DNA of 64,000 bases, from positions 1,623,104-1,687,103 of the forward strand of contig NZ_JABXWR010000001.1 of NCBI RefSeq assembly GCF_013377755.1, in the 5' to 3' direction. The notes under the pieces were generated by a model. That model saw nothing but the letters and a program-made list of their open reading frames with translations, was not told the DNA's origin and did no database searches. Position 1 is the first letter of the stretch. Every line of letters begins with the position of its first letter. A program made the position numbers and the translations under genes. This document shows positions 23,143 through 32,454 of the stretch, piece by piece. This DNA comes from Methanofollis tationis (lineage in GTDB: Archaea; Halobacteriota; Methanomicrobia; Methanomicrobiales; Methanofollaceae).

Positions 23143-24696
23143 TCAGGCCGCCGCCCGTCTCGACCAGACGATCCCGGCGCACAGGGCAAGCGCCGACACC
23201 GGGAGGGCGATCATCAGGGGGTCCACCACCGGCCACGGCATCGGGAGGATGGTGGGCACGCCGAAGATGGCGTTCGAGAGCCCGATCGCCCCTGACTCCT
23301 TTACGTGGACGAACACCGTCCAGAAGAACCAGACCAGCGTCCCGGCGAGGATGCTCCACGTCGCCGCCGTCTTCGAGGGCCGTTTCGCATAGAGGGCATG
23401 GGCGTACGCCGGCAGGAATGCGGAGGCGCAGAGGCCCATGAACATCGCCGTCGCCCGTGCGATGATGCTGCCGGGCATTACGTACGCGAGCAGGACGGAG
23501 AAGACGATCATCACCATCGTTCCGGCCTGCACTCCCACCATAGAGGCCTTCCGCCCGCGCCAGGTCCGCCAGATGTCGAAGCCCAGGGAGGTGCCCATCG
23601 TGTGGAAGAGGGAACTCAGGGTGGACATGGCGGCGGCGAGAAGGGAGAGCATGAAGATGGTGACGAAGAGGTCTGGCATGCTGGCGTTGATGAAATTCGG
23701 GATGATCGTGTCGATATTGCCGGCGGTCGCCGCCTCAAGGGCGATCTGCCCGGAGGTCTGGTAGAACCAGACGTTGGTGAGGGCCCCGACGGTGAAAGCG
23801 ACGCCGGTCATCATCAGGATGAACGGCCCGCCGATCAGGACGGCCCTGTTCAGCGCCCGGTTGTCCCTGACGGTCATGAACCGCACGGCGAGCTGGGGCT
23901 GGGCCAGGACGCCGATCCCCACGCCCAGCACCAGGGTGGTGACCAGGGTGTACCAGATCGGCGATCCAAGGGAAGGCATGGAGGTCCAGCCGGTCATCCC
24001 CGTGGCCGCAAGGCTCCCCGGGACCAGGGGGTTCATCGCCTCCAGCGCCCGGTTCGCCGCTGATACTCCTCCGAGGGAGACGTAGGTGAGGACGATCAGG
24101 ATGCTCATCCCTACGAGCATGATCCCGCCCTGCAGGGCGTCGGTGTACATCACGGCGATCAGCCCGCCCAGGATCACGTAGGCGGCGACGATGGCGGCAA
24201 ACGCAAGGAGCGCTGTGTCGTAGGGGACGAGCAGCGTGCTGGTGATGAACTGGGCGCCGCCGATGAGGATTGCTGCCGTATAGAGGGGCATGCCCACGAC
24301 GATGACGATGCCGGTGACATACTGCAGGAGAGGTGAGTCGTAGCACCGCCCCATCAGGTCGGGAAAGGTGACGGCATTGAGGCGCTGCCCGAGTTCGCGC
24401 GTCTTTTTCCCGAAGACAATGAATGCGAGCAGGATCCCCACCCCGATGTTCAGCACGGTCAGCCAGATCAGCCCCATGCCGAGTTGGGCGGCGACGCCGC
24501 CGAAGCCGATGATTGCCGAGGTGGAGATGAAAGTGGCACCGTAGGAGAGGGCGAGGACCACCGGATGGATCCGTCTGCCCGCCACCATGTAATCATCGCG
24601 CTCTTTTGTCTGTCGGTAGCCCAGGTAGCCCAGGCCGATGATCGCCGCCAGATAGATCAGGGTCACGGCGGCGAAGGTTGCGGTGTTAACCGCCAT
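23143..24696 (-). CDS. Sodium:solute symporter (SSS family)
   Basis: This 517-residue membrane protein has about thirteen hydrophobic helices. The N-terminus (NTATFAAVTLIYLAAIIGLG) is followed by DYMVAGRRIHPVVLALSYGA and SAIIGFGGVAAQLGMGLIW, as in sodium:solute symporters. LGGLIAVMYTDALQGGIMLVG is the usual signature around the sixth helix. The start at 24696 overlaps the end of a 42-residue accessory protein gene, so both are made from one mRNA with coupled translation. The transported solute cannot be told; acetate, amino acids or pantothenate are common in this family. Confidence 0.92.
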   Translation of the reverse strand: MAVNTATFAAVTLIYLAAIIGLGYLGYRQTKERDDYMVAGRRIHPVVLALSYGATFISTSAIIGFGGVAAQLGMGLIWLTVLNIGVGILLAFIVFGKKTRELGQRLNAVTFPDLMGRCYDSPLLQYVTGIVIVVGMPLYTAAILIGGAQFITSTLLVPYDTALLAFAAIVAAYVILGGLIAVMYTDALQGGIMLVGMSILIVLTYVSLGGVSAANRALEAMNPLVPGSLAATGMTGWTSMPSLGSPIWYTLVTTLVLGVGIGVLAQPQLAVRFMTVRDNRALNRAVLIGGPFILMMTGVAFTVGALTNVWFYQTSGQIALEAATAGNIDTIIPNFINASMPDLFVTIFMLSLLAAAMSTLSSLFHTMGTSLGFDIWRTWRGRKASMVGVQAGTMVMIVFSVLLAYVMPGSIIARATAMFMGLCASAFLPAYAHALYAKRPSKTAATWSILAGTLVWFFWTVFVHVKESGAIGLSNAIFGVPTILPMPWPVVDPLMIALPVSALALCAGIVWSRRAAA

Positions 24697-24814
24697 TCTG
24701 ATCCCCCTCACAGCCGTTGTTCCAGTTGATGAGCCCGTACACTATGCATGCAAGGGTGAAGCCCAGTGCAAGCAGATAGCCAATCCAGATCATGGGGTCG
24801 GATATGCCGAACAT
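24686..24814 (-). CDS. Symporter small accessory protein
   Basis: This 42-residue protein begins MFGISDPMIWIGYLLALGFT and contains a single membrane helix, then VYGLINWNNGCEGDQNGG. It matches in size, position and sequence style the small accessory proteins that precede sodium:solute symporter genes in methanogens. Its last codons overlap the symporter start. It probably stabilises or assembles with the transporter in the membrane. It is short enough to be missed by automatic gene finding. Confidence 0.85.
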   Translation of the reverse strand: MFGISDPMIWIGYLLALGFTLACIVYGLINWNNGCEGDQNGG

Positions 24815-25085
24815 GGTGAAAACCTGCCATCCGGTCTGATAACCGGATCAATTACACGGGAACGCAGCGAAAGGCCGGTTCCCTACCTAAATATGGGGAA
24901 AAGTGCGGAAAAGACAGACCCGAAAGTACACGAATGGGCATTGAGGTCCATCATGCTGCATACGGGCATGAACATGAATGGTCCGGCCCCCGATATATAG
25001 ATATGCCCGGCTGCGGCGCCCGGAGCAGAGACGCACACAGTAATAAATATTGGACCGCTCTATCACCCTCTGGAGGCGAAGACAG

Positions 25086-25283
25086 ATGCAGTGCACCGCA
25101 TACGCGCACCTCAATGGAGAGAAGTTGAAAGATCTGCAGGCAATGGAGAAGGAGTTCGGGACAATACTCGTCGCATACGAACCGGTCCCGCAGGTCGCTC
25201 ACCTCTCCGAGTCTGAACTCCTGGAGATCAAGGAGGAAGAAGAGAAGATCGGCAAGATCCTCGTCGCCTATGAAAAGACCTGA
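25086..25283 (+). CDS. Small protein with an internal repeat, unknown function
   Basis: This 65-residue protein starts at ATG 25086, with GGAGG 9 bp upstream and a TATA-like AATAAATAT about 40 bp upstream. After MQCTAYAH it is built from two related units: GEKLKDLQAMEKEFGTILVAYE and SESELLEIKEEEEKIGKILVAYE. Each is a charged helix followed by the strand G-x-ILVAYE. I recognise no family. It has no membrane segment. The clear promoter, ribosome-binding site and repeat support a real gene. Confidence 0.75.
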   Translation: MQCTAYAHLNGEKLKDLQAMEKEFGTILVAYEPVPQVAHLSESELLEIKEEEEKIGKILVAYEKT

Positions 25284-25436
25284 TCCGCTCTCCTTTTGAA
25301 ATGAGATCACCCCGGGGTTTGAGGGCGCCCCTCGCCCCGGAATACCGGTGACGACTGACCCCTCCACTACCCCTATTCTGCAGGCAGTTTGCCTCACCCG
25401 CTCCGCTCCAGGGATGAAGGTGTAATTCAAGAGCCA

Positions 25437-25450
25437 AAAAAAAGAAAAAT
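25437..25450 (-). terminator. T-rich terminator of the ribosomal protein operon
   Basis: On the minus strand a T-rich stretch, AATTTTTCTTTTTTTT, follows directly after the rpl12 stop codon. Confidence 0.5.
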
Positions 25451-25765
25451 TTAGCCGAAGAGAGCGCCGAGGCCGGCCATGCCGCCTTCCTCGTCTTCCT
25501 TCTCTTCTTCCTCTTCCGCTTCCTCTTCGACGGCTGCGGCGGGTGCAGCGGCGGGGGCGGCAGCGACGGCGACCGGTGCGGCGGCGGCCTTGCTGATCGC
25601 GTCTTCGATGTCCACACCGTCGAGTGCGGCCACCAGGGCCTTCACACGGGCGTCGTCAGCGGCGGTACCGGCAGCGGAGAGAACAGCCTTCACATTCTCT
25701 TCGTTGATGTCCTTGCCTGCGTTGTGCAGGAGCAGTGCAGCGTAGATATATTCCATTTCATTCAC
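25451..25765 (-). CDS. rpl12: Ribosomal protein P1 (archaeal L12)
   Basis: This 104-residue acidic stalk protein has the N-terminal dimerisation helices ([17 protein letters not shown]), an alanine-rich hinge and the charged C-terminal tail ending [11 protein letters not shown], the motif that contacts translation factors. It is the last gene of the L11-L1-P0-P1 operon. The in-frame start six bases upstream (MNEMEY) is the one used here. Confidence 0.97.
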   Translation of the reverse strand: MNEMEYIYAALLLHNAGKDINEENVKAVLSAAGTAADDARVKALVAALDGVDIEDAISKAAAAPVAVAAAPAAAPAAAVEEEAEEEEEKEDEEGGMAGLGALFG

Positions 25766-25783
25766 CTCAAATTTCAGATTTCG

Positions 25784-26632
25784 TTATTCTACCAGTTCTT
25801 TCAGGGCAAGCGATGATCTGTACGCCTTTCCAATGATCGCATCGATGATGTCCTTCTCGTAGACACCGGCCTCGATACCGAGGCTGCGGGCTTCGCGGAC
25901 GGCCTTTGCGAGGATGGCACCCGTCGTCTGTGCGGTCGGGTACGCCGCGTTCACCGACAGGTTGAATGCCTGCTGGGCCGCGAGCGTGATCTGGCCAAGG
26001 AAGACGGTCTCGTCGATTGCGAGGGTCTCAGGTGCGAACACAGTGCCGTTCTGATATGCCGCCTTCAGGATCAGGCCGACGTCCATCGGCTTGATGCTGA
26101 GTTTTGCGAGCACGTCGGCCATCTTTGCATTGATGACCTCGCCCCTCTTCACGACCGTCTTCGTGTCCTTGATCTTGACCTTCCCGGCCTCGATCATTGC
26201 GGGAATCCCGGCCTGCTGGAGCTCGCCGACGATCGGGCCCGGCTTGAAGCTCGTCGGCCCCTTGGCGACGATGATGTCCTCGGGCGCAGTTTCGCCCGGC
26301 TTTGCGGCCATCTTCGTCTTCGTCTGCTCAAGGAGCTTGTAGAGCTTGAACGGGTTCTCGCTCGTGAAGATGAGTGCGCTCTGACCGGAGATGTGTGCGC
26401 TCATCCCTGCGACTTCGCCGCCGATCTCGTCAAGCGCACGGCGCGTCAGAGTCTTGCGGGCCATCTTGATGTAGGCGACGCCGCGGAGGTTCTCCCTGAT
26501 CTGCTGGAGCTGCGTTGCCGGGATGCCGTACATGTCGACAAGCCCGACCACGGGGTACTCCTCAAAGTGCCGCTTGATCTCCTCGACCTCCGTCCGCTTC
26601 CATGCGGGCAGGTGGTGGGTGTAGAGCGCCAT
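25784..26632 (-). CDS. rplP0: Ribosomal protein P0 (archaeal L10)
   Basis: This 282-residue protein forms the base of the ribosomal stalk and binds P1 dimers. It has the N-terminal rRNA-binding domain (VVGLVDMYGIPATQLQQIR, KMARKTLTRRAL) and the archaeal insertion domain. It ends IGKAYRSSLALKELVE, so the acidic P1-like tail seen in many P0 proteins is absent here. It is preceded without a gap by L1 and followed by P1 after 18 bp. Confidence 0.96.
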   Translation of the reverse strand: MALYTHHLPAWKRTEVEEIKRHFEEYPVVGLVDMYGIPATQLQQIRENLRGVAYIKMARKTLTRRALDEIGGEVAGMSAHISGQSALIFTSENPFKLYKLLEQTKTKMAAKPGETAPEDIIVAKGPTSFKPGPIVGELQQAGIPAMIEAGKVKIKDTKTVVKRGEVINAKMADVLAKLSIKPMDVGLILKAAYQNGTVFAPETLAIDETVFLGQITLAAQQAFNLSVNAAYPTAQTTGAILAKAVREARSLGIEAGVYEKDIIDAIIGKAYRSSLALKELVE

Positions 26633-27277
26633 TTAGATCAGCCTCACTGCGGGGCCCATGGTGGTCTTCACGTAGACCGAGCGGATGTTCTGCGAACCCT
26701 GCTCGAGAACTGTCTCGACCCTCTTCATGACGGCGTCGACGTTCTCCGCGATCTGCTCCGGGGCCATGCCGGTGGAACCGACACGCGCGTGGAAGACCTT
26801 CTTGTCCTTCGACCGGATCTTCACGGAGGAGCGCAGCCGCTCGATGATCGGCCTGACATCCGTCCCCGTCGGGATCGGCGTCGGCATCCTGCCGCGGGGA
26901 CCAAGGCGCGGACCGAGCCAGCGGCCAACCTGTCCCATCACGCTTGTTTCCGCAAGGAAAAAGCGGTACTCTGATGCGATCTTCCGTGCCTCACGGGGCT
27001 CGCCGCCCAGCCGCTCGATCTCCTCGGGGGAAATGATCAGATCCGCGCCGGCGGCTTTCGCCTGCGTGGTGATCTCGCCCTTGCCGAGAACGGCGACCTT
27101 CACTGCCGTGCCTACACCGTGGGGGAGGAGGATGGTCTCGTCAATACGGTTTTTGGGCTGCGCCAGATCGATATTCTTGAGGTTGATGGTAATATCAACG
27201 CTCTCCTGAAACTTCCGTTCAGGCGCAGTGTCCAGGGCTGTTTTCACAGCCTTCAGTATCTGTTCTTTCTCAACCAT
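26633..27277 (-). CDS. rpl1: Ribosomal protein L1
   Basis: This 214-residue L1 forms the mobile rRNA stalk near the E site. Visible motifs include KNIDLAQPKNRIDETILLP, VMGQVGRWLGPRLGPRGRMP and the C-terminal VKTTMGPAVRLI. In related archaea L1 represses its own operon by binding the mRNA. I could not identify that site with confidence in the 52-bp gap before this gene. Confidence 0.97.
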   Translation of the reverse strand: MVEKEQILKAVKTALDTAPERKFQESVDITINLKNIDLAQPKNRIDETILLPHGVGTAVKVAVLGKGEITTQAKAAGADLIISPEEIERLGGEPREARKIASEYRFFLAETSVMGQVGRWLGPRLGPRGRMPTPIPTGTDVRPIIERLRSSVKIRSKDKKVFHARVGSTGMAPEQIAENVDAVMKRVETVLEQGSQNIRSVYVKTTMGPAVRLI

Positions 27278-27329
27278 TGCGTACCTCCATAGTCTGCGAC
27301 CTTTTCGATCTCCTATGGATGTTTACCGT

Positions 27330-27806
27330 TCAGGCCTCGAGTACGCTGTCGAACTCGCCCGCATCGATTGCAGCGAGCATCTCCTTGGGCTTCTTGCCCT
27401 CGACGGTTACGCCGACGGAGACACAGGTGCCGACAACCTCTTTCACTGCCGTCTTCAGACGGTAGGAGAGCATATCGTCAAACTTCATGCGTGCAATTCT
27501 GACAGCGGCATCGAGCGGCAGATCACCCACAAACTGGGTGGCTGGCTCGCTGGACCCCTTTTCGATACCAACTTCCTTCATGATGAGCGCCGTTGTCGGA
27601 GGAATCCCCACCGTGACGGTGAAGTTCTTCTTATCGTCAACGTCGATCGTCACCGGCACCTGCATGCCGTTGAACTCTGCGGTCTTCTTGTTGATCTCAT
27701 CGATGACCGCTTTTACGTTGATACCGAGGGGACCCAGGGCAGGACCAATAGGCGGGCCTGCAGTTGCTTTGCCACCGGGTACCAATACCTCGACCGTTTC
27801 TGCCAT
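27330..27806 (-). CDS. rpl11: Ribosomal protein L11
   Basis: This 158-residue protein starts at ATG 27806 ([20 protein letters not shown]), the conserved L11 N-terminus. [19 protein letters not shown] and the C-terminal rRNA-binding domain with [13 protein letters not shown] follow. It is the first gene of the stalk operon. A TATA-like TTTTATC lies about 60 bp upstream, and a T-tract at the end of spt5 separates the two transcripts. Confidence 0.97.
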   Translation of the reverse strand: MAETVEVLVPGGKATAGPPIGPALGPLGINVKAVIDEINKKTAEFNGMQVPVTIDVDDKKNFTVTVGIPPTTALIMKEVGIEKGSSEPATQFVGDLPLDAAVRIARMKFDDMLSYRLKTAVKEVVGTCVSVGVTVEGKKPKEMLAAIDAGEFDSVLEA

Positions 27807-27897
27807 AGTACAATCACCATGCTTTCCCCGAAAGGGTACTGTGCTTGGGTGACTAGGGTTTCGCTGGCGGCCAGATAAAACTATCACCGGGGCAGGG

Positions 27898-27909
27898 AAA
27901 AAAAAAGGA
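27898..27909 (-). terminator. T-tract terminator after spt5
   Basis: A run of nine or more T on the minus strand lies directly beyond the spt5 stop codon, between spt5 and the rpl11 promoter. Confidence 0.5.
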
Positions 27910-27914
27910 GAGGA

Positions 27915-28391
27915 TCAGGTTTCGCCCCGGTCGATCACCCGGACGTTGTCGCCGCGCACGGTGATCGGGATCGGGACCATGGACTCATAGAGCTCGACGG
28001 TGATCTCCTCCTTGGAGGTATCTATCCGTTTTACGATGGCTTTTTCACCCTTAAACGGTCCTGCAATCAGTTCGACGATCGTCCCCTCATCGATCCCTGC
28101 GACCGCGGGCTTCGGCACCAGGTAATGGCTCACCTCGGCAAGGGAGGTCTCGCCCGGCACCACGGTGCGGGCGCTTGGCACCGACTCGATCAACTCCTCG
28201 ATCCTGGCGACCGGTTCGAGCGTCTCGACCAGCACATACCCCTTCAACTCGTCAGGGGAGAGCACGGCCGTCACCTTGAACGACGGGTCGACGGTGATCG
28301 CATGATAGATCCCGTCGACAACGGCACGCTCCTGTTTTGCCGTCGTCTTGACGGCAAATATATGGGTTTCAGTTTCCTCGGTCATGTGCAT
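27915..28391 (-). CDS. spt5: Transcription elongation factor Spt5 (NusG)
   Basis: This 158-residue protein has an N-terminal NGN domain ([40 protein letters not shown]) and a C-terminal KOW domain ([20 protein letters not shown]). It binds the RNA polymerase clamp and raises processivity, and links transcription to translation. It follows secE with stop and start codons overlapping. Confidence 0.96.
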   Translation of the reverse strand: MHMTEETETHIFAVKTTAKQERAVVDGIYHAITVDPSFKVTAVLSPDELKGYVLVETLEPVARIEELIESVPSARTVVPGETSLAEVSHYLVPKPAVAGIDEGTIVELIAGPFKGEKAIVKRIDTSKEEITVELYESMVPIPITVRGDNVRVIDRGET

Positions 28392-28600
28392 CAGTGCGGC
28401 AGCACAAGCATGATCTCATAGATGATAAACCCGATGAACCCGATAAGGAGGACGCCCACTGCTGCCACGAGGGCGATCTTCTGGAACTCCTCGCGGCTCG
28501 GCGTCCTGGCCAGTTTCAGGACGCGGAGATATTTCTTGAAAAATTCCTCATGGATATTGGTCATCTTGATGGATTCAGCATTGATTTCCATTGTTTTCAC
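28391..28600 (-). CDS. secE: Protein translocase subunit SecE
   Basis: This 69-residue protein has a single C-terminal membrane helix ([20 protein letters not shown]) after the amphipathic [20 protein letters not shown] segment, the standard archaeal SecE/Sec61-gamma layout. It overlaps the end of ftsZ by 4 bp and the start of spt5. An internal start (MTNIHEEF) would also give a normal-sized SecE. Confidence 0.93.
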   Translation of the reverse strand: MKTMEINAESIKMTNIHEEFFKKYLRVLKLARTPSREEFQKIALVAAVGVLLIGFIGFIIYEIMLVLPH

Positions 28601-29691
28601 CTCAGAAAGTCGATATCAAACTCTTTTGCAACCTTGGGCCTGGAAGCCCTCTCGCTTCTGCCGTAGATCTGCGGGGAGTTCACCCCGGTGACGACGAGCA
28701 TCGTCCGCATCCGTCCCTGCATTTCGGGATCGACCTGTGCGCCCCAGATGATCCGGGCTGAGGGGTCGATCCGGTCATAGACCTCCTGCACGACCCCTTC
28801 GGCCTCGGCCATCGTCATGTCGGGCCCGCCGACGACGTTGACAAGCGCCGCCGTGGCGCCCGAGATGTCCACGTCGAGAAGAGGCGATCGCAGGGCTTTC
28901 TTCACCGAGTCGGCGGCCTTGTCCTCGGAGTCGGACTCGCCCATCCCGATCATGGCAACCCCGCCGCGCTCCATCACGGTCCGCACATCGGCAAAGTCGA
29001 GGTTCACCAGGCCGGGGACGGTGATCAACTCGGTGATCCCCTTCACGGCCCGCATCAGCACCTCGTCGGCCACCTTGAAGGCGGCGTACAGGGGCAGACG
29101 GGGCACCACTTCGAGCAGACGGTCGTTCGGGACGACGATGACGGTGTCGGCGACGTCGCGCAGGCGTTCGAGCCCGGCCTCTGCATTTTCCATCCTGATC
29201 GAGCCCTCGGAGGTGAAGGGCAGGGTGACGACGGCGATGGTGAGCGCCCCCTCCTCGCGGGCGGCCTTGGCGACGACCGGGGCCGATCCGGTGCCGGTCC
29301 CTCCGCCGAGGCCTGAGGTGATGAAGACCATGTCGGCCCCCTCGAGGGCGCCGACGATCTGCTCCTCGTTCTCAAGGGCCGCTTCCTCGCCGATCTGGGG
29401 GATCGAGCCGGCGCCCAGACCTCTGGTGCGCTGCCGTCCGATAAGGATCCGCTTGTCGGCCTTCGTCCTGATCAGGTGCTGGGCGTCGGTGTTGATGGCG
29501 ATCAGCCGCGCTCCTGTGATGCCCTCATCGGCGATGCGCGACATTGTGTTTGAGCCGCTGCCGCCACACCCGACAACGACGATCTCTGTTCTGAGATCTC
29601 GCAGGAGATCCTCAAGCTCGTCGTCGGGCTGGACGATATCCTCGAATTCCTCTCGTGCCCGTGATAATGCCTCTTCAACAATGGACTTCAT
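28597..29691 (-). CDS. ftsZ: Cell division GTPase FtsZ
   Basis: This 364-residue tubulin homologue forms the division ring. GTP-binding motifs are [13 protein letters not shown] and the tubulin signature [13 protein letters not shown]. The T7-loop region reads [11 protein letters not shown] with catalytic acidic residues. The short C-terminal tail ([12 protein letters not shown]) is conserved in archaeal FtsZ1-type proteins. The gene overlaps dtdA upstream and secE downstream by 4 bp each, so it sits inside a translation and secretion operon. Confidence 0.96.
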   Translation of the reverse strand: MKSIVEEALSRAREEFEDIVQPDDELEDLLRDLRTEIVVVGCGGSGSNTMSRIADEGITGARLIAINTDAQHLIRTKADKRILIGRQRTRGLGAGSIPQIGEEAALENEEQIVGALEGADMVFITSGLGGGTGTGSAPVVAKAAREEGALTIAVVTLPFTSEGSIRMENAEAGLERLRDVADTVIVVPNDRLLEVVPRLPLYAAFKVADEVLMRAVKGITELITVPGLVNLDFADVRTVMERGGVAMIGMGESDSEDKAADSVKKALRSPLLDVDISGATAALVNVVGGPDMTMAEAEGVVQEVYDRIDPSARIIWGAQVDPEMQGRMRTMLVVTGVNSPQIYGRSERASRPKVAKEFDIDFLR

Positions 29692-30992
29692 GTAATATAC
29701 CTCTCCAACCCCGGGATGTGGATGCGTGTCTCACTGCAGGACTGCACCATAGCAGGAGTGATGGTCCGGCCCTCCACTTCGATGTTCTGGCCGCGAGAGA
29801 GCCTTCCGAAGGACGGGCCGCCCGGCACACCGAGCGCCCGGGCCTGTGCGGGATCGAACCGCATCTTTCTCACGACGAGGTGATCCCCGTCGGTTGCAGT
29901 GCTCCACCGGTCATGTATGAGTTTAATACACAGGGATATTAAATCATGTATTATTTCTTCGCTTTGATTCTTGAAGGTAATGACTGAGGGTGTCAGCCCT
30001 CCGTCCCTGCCGACCACGACGGCAACGGGCATCTGTGCGAGCCCTTCGCGCAGGGCCTTCCCATCTGCCTTCTCCGCCTCGGAGAGGAGATGGGCCGGGA
30101 CGTCCACGACTCCGGGGTCACCCCGCCCGGAAAGGGTGCCGGTGTGCACCCTGCCCCCCGGGGCGATCCTATCGCCGATCGTTCGGATCGCCGCATAGGT
30201 CTCCCATGCGAGGTCGCCGATTCCGGTGATCTCGCCCTCTGAGAGGATGGGGAGGCCGGCATCGTCCAGGAGTGCAAGGAGGCGGTCCACCTCTTTTGGA
30301 GGGAGGGCTTTTTTGTCGATATAGGCGGCGACGGCCCCCGTATTCTCCGCCATCGCTCGCACCATCGCATCGTCGAGGAGAGGGACCTCCCGGGAGGGGG
30401 CGATGTGGCCGAAGGCGCCCCGGGAGGAGAGGGCGATTTCAGTCTGCCTGACCGCATAATGTGTCCCGCCGAAACCGACGAGGGGGATCACCGGCCCGGG
30501 GGAGGCCTCCAGCACGGCGAGAGCGGCCGCCTCTGCCGCCGCCGGGTCGTTCCACTCCGTCTCAGTACTCCCGATCTCGACGAAGAGGGAAGGGGCCTGG
30601 AGTGCTGTCGGGCCGTGGTGGGTGGCCTCGTAGCTGACCCGGTAACCGGCGGGAGCGTGGGAGGCGAGGCCGCGGAGGACGGCGTGCATCATCTCGGGCG
30701 CGGCGGGAGCGAGGCTCCGGGCCTCGCCGCCGAAGCATGGTTCGCCGAAGTTGCCGGTGACGTGGACGGTCAGGGCCGGCACCGGGTGGGAACTGGTATG
30801 CCTGGAGAGAAATACAATGAGATCGGCATCAACCCCTTCGGCATGGATGATCCGTTCGCCGGTCTCGTGGAAGGACAGGGAGGCGGCACGAGGGAGGGGC
30901 CAGTCTTCCCGCTCCTCGAGGAGAGAGCGGATCCGGCGGGCCAGGTTCGTGCCCGCAGGGTCAAGGCGGGAGTGGAGGAGGGCGATATGCAT
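29688..30992 (-). CDS. dtdA: D-aminoacyl-tRNA deacylase (archaeal DTD2 type)
   Basis: This enzyme removes D-amino acids from mischarged tRNA. The 434-residue protein has the archaeal DtdA pattern: [45 protein letters not shown] and [18 protein letters not shown]. Basic archaeal DtdA is about 270 residues. The extra C-terminal 160 or so residues here form an additional domain that I cannot assign. The gene heads the operon with ftsZ, secE and spt5. It is divergent from the small moeA-linked gene, with about 80 bp between them. Confidence 0.9.
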   Translation of the reverse strand: MHIALLHSRLDPAGTNLARRIRSLLEEREDWPLPRAASLSFHETGERIIHAEGVDADLIVFLSRHTSSHPVPALTVHVTGNFGEPCFGGEARSLAPAAPEMMHAVLRGLASHAPAGYRVSYEATHHGPTALQAPSLFVEIGSTETEWNDPAAAEAAALAVLEASPGPVIPLVGFGGTHYAVRQTEIALSSRGAFGHIAPSREVPLLDDAMVRAMAENTGAVAAYIDKKALPPKEVDRLLALLDDAGLPILSEGEITGIGDLAWETYAAIRTIGDRIAPGGRVHTGTLSGRGDPGVVDVPAHLLSEAEKADGKALREGLAQMPVAVVVGRDGGLTPSVITFKNQSEEIIHDLISLCIKLIHDRWSTATDGDHLVVRKMRFDPAQARALGVPGGPSFGRLSRGQNIEVEGRTITPAMVQSCSETRIHIPGLERYIT

Positions 30993-31072
30993 GATCCTGA
31001 TCTATCCTCACAGGAGCAAAAGGGTTGCCCGCCACAGGAAACGCTATCTTTTTGCAGGGCAACCACATCATC

Positions 31073-31255
31073 ATGGACGAAAATCTGATCGCAAAAGCGT
31101 TTGCCGAGAGCGGGATCACGACCGAGATCCGGTGCGAGGAAGCGTTCGCTATCAGCGAGAAGTATGGCATCCCGAAGATGGACATCGCCCGCTACTGCAA
31201 CCGGCACGACCCGAAGATCAAGATCCGCGGCTGTCAGCTGGGCTGCTTTAAATGA
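31073..31255 (+). CDS. Small cysteine-containing protein upstream of moeA
   Basis: This 60-residue protein starts MDENLIAKAFAESG and ends KIKIRGCQLGCFK. It carries four cysteines, including a final CX3C, and a histidine (CNRHDPK), which suggests metal binding. The middle (EEAFAISEKYGIPKMDIARYC) looks like a short helix-turn-helix. It overlaps the following moeA start by 4 bp, so expression is coupled to molybdopterin genes. I do not recognise the family. A metal-sensing or regulatory role is a guess from context. Confidence 0.75.
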   Translation: MDENLIAKAFAESGITTEIRCEEAFAISEKYGIPKMDIARYCNRHDPKIKIRGCQLGCFK

Positions 31256-32454
31256 GTCTCTTTCTCGAGGTAGTCCCGGTCGCCCTGGCGGTGGAGACCG
31301 TCAGGTCTATCGCCCCGGCGATCGGCGATGAGATAGTGCCGATCGGCGATGCGCTCCACCGCGTGCTCGCCGGGGACGTCCGGGCCGGCGGCGACCTCCC
31401 AGGCTTCGACCGTTCGGTGGTGGACGGGTATGCGGTGCGGGCATCGGACACGACCGGTTCGTCCGAGTCAATGCCGGCGATGCTCGCCCTCCAGGGGCGG
31501 ATCGAGATGGGGCAGGCGCCGCCCGGGAGCGTCGGGCCCGATCGCTGCTGGTACATCCCGACCGGTGGGGTGATGCCGCCGGGTGCGGACGCCGTCGCCA
31601 TGGTGGAGTACGCAGAGAGGGCCGGAGACGAGGTGCTCGTCCACCGGGCGGTCGCACCCGGCGAGAATGTCCTCGGGCGCGATGAGGACTTCGCCGCAGG
31701 CAGCGTCGTCCTCCCGGCCGGCAGGCGTCTCTCCCCGCAGGACCTCGGGGTGCTCGCCGCCGCCGGCGTCGCAGAGGTGGCGGTGCGTCGGGTGCCGAAA
31801 ATCGGGATCATCTCGACCGGCAACGAGGTCGTGCCGGTTGAGGCTGCCCTCACACCGGGCCGCGTGCGGGATGCAAACTCGTATCTCTGCGCCGGGTTCG
31901 TGCAGGAGCAGGGATGCGAGCCGCGCCTCTATGGGATCGTGCAGGACAGCCCCGCCCTCCTGCGGCCGGTGCTGGAGGAGGCGGCCGCCTCCTGCGACTG
32001 TGTCCTCATCTCGGGCGGGAGCTCGAAGGACGTACGTGATATGTCGGCCGGTGTGATCGGCGACCTTGGGGAGGTGCTCATTCACGGCATCGCCATCGCC
32101 CCGGGAAAGCCCACGATCATCGGGCGCGTCGGCACGACGCCGGTGATCGGGCTCCCCGGCCACCCGGGCTCGGCCTTTATCGTGCTTGTCGCCGTCGTCC
32201 GCCACCTGCTTGCGGCGATGAGCGGCACCCCGGTCAGCCCATGCCGGGTGCGGGCGCGCCTCGCCGCCAACATCCCTTCGGCGAAAGGGCGGGAGGACTA
32301 TGTCCGCGTCCGCCTTGAGGACGGCGCCGCAACCCCGGTATTCGGGAAGTCCGGCCTCCTTAACACCCTGGTGCAGAGCGACGGCATCGTCGTCGTCCCT
32401 GCGGGGTGCGAAGGCTTCGAGACGGGCGAAGAGGTGGAGGTGGTCCTGTGGTGA
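31252..32454 (+). CDS. moeA: Molybdopterin molybdenumtransferase MoeA
   Basis: This 400-residue MoeA inserts molybdate or tungstate into adenylylated molybdopterin. Motifs in order: DRSVVDGYAVRASDT, IPTGGVMPPGADAVAMVE, KIGIISTGNEVV, the binding loop ISGGSSKDVRDM and IGLPGHPGSAFIVL. All four MoeA domains appear complete. Molybdenum or tungsten cofactor enzymes, such as formylmethanofuran and formate dehydrogenases, are central in methanogens. It overlaps a second moeA-like gene by 4 bp. Confidence 0.95.
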   Translation: MSLFLEVVPVALAVETVRSIAPAIGDEIVPIGDALHRVLAGDVRAGGDLPGFDRSVVDGYAVRASDTTGSSESMPAMLALQGRIEMGQAPPGSVGPDRCWYIPTGGVMPPGADAVAMVEYAERAGDEVLVHRAVAPGENVLGRDEDFAAGSVVLPAGRRLSPQDLGVLAAAGVAEVAVRRVPKIGIISTGNEVVPVEAALTPGRVRDANSYLCAGFVQEQGCEPRLYGIVQDSPALLRPVLEEAAASCDCVLISGGSSKDVRDMSAGVIGDLGEVLIHGIAIAPGKPTIIGRVGTTPVIGLPGHPGSAFIVLVAVVRHLLAAMSGTPVSPCRVRARLAANIPSAKGREDYVRVRLEDGAATPVFGKSGLLNTLVQSDGIVVVPAGCEGFETGEEVEVVLW

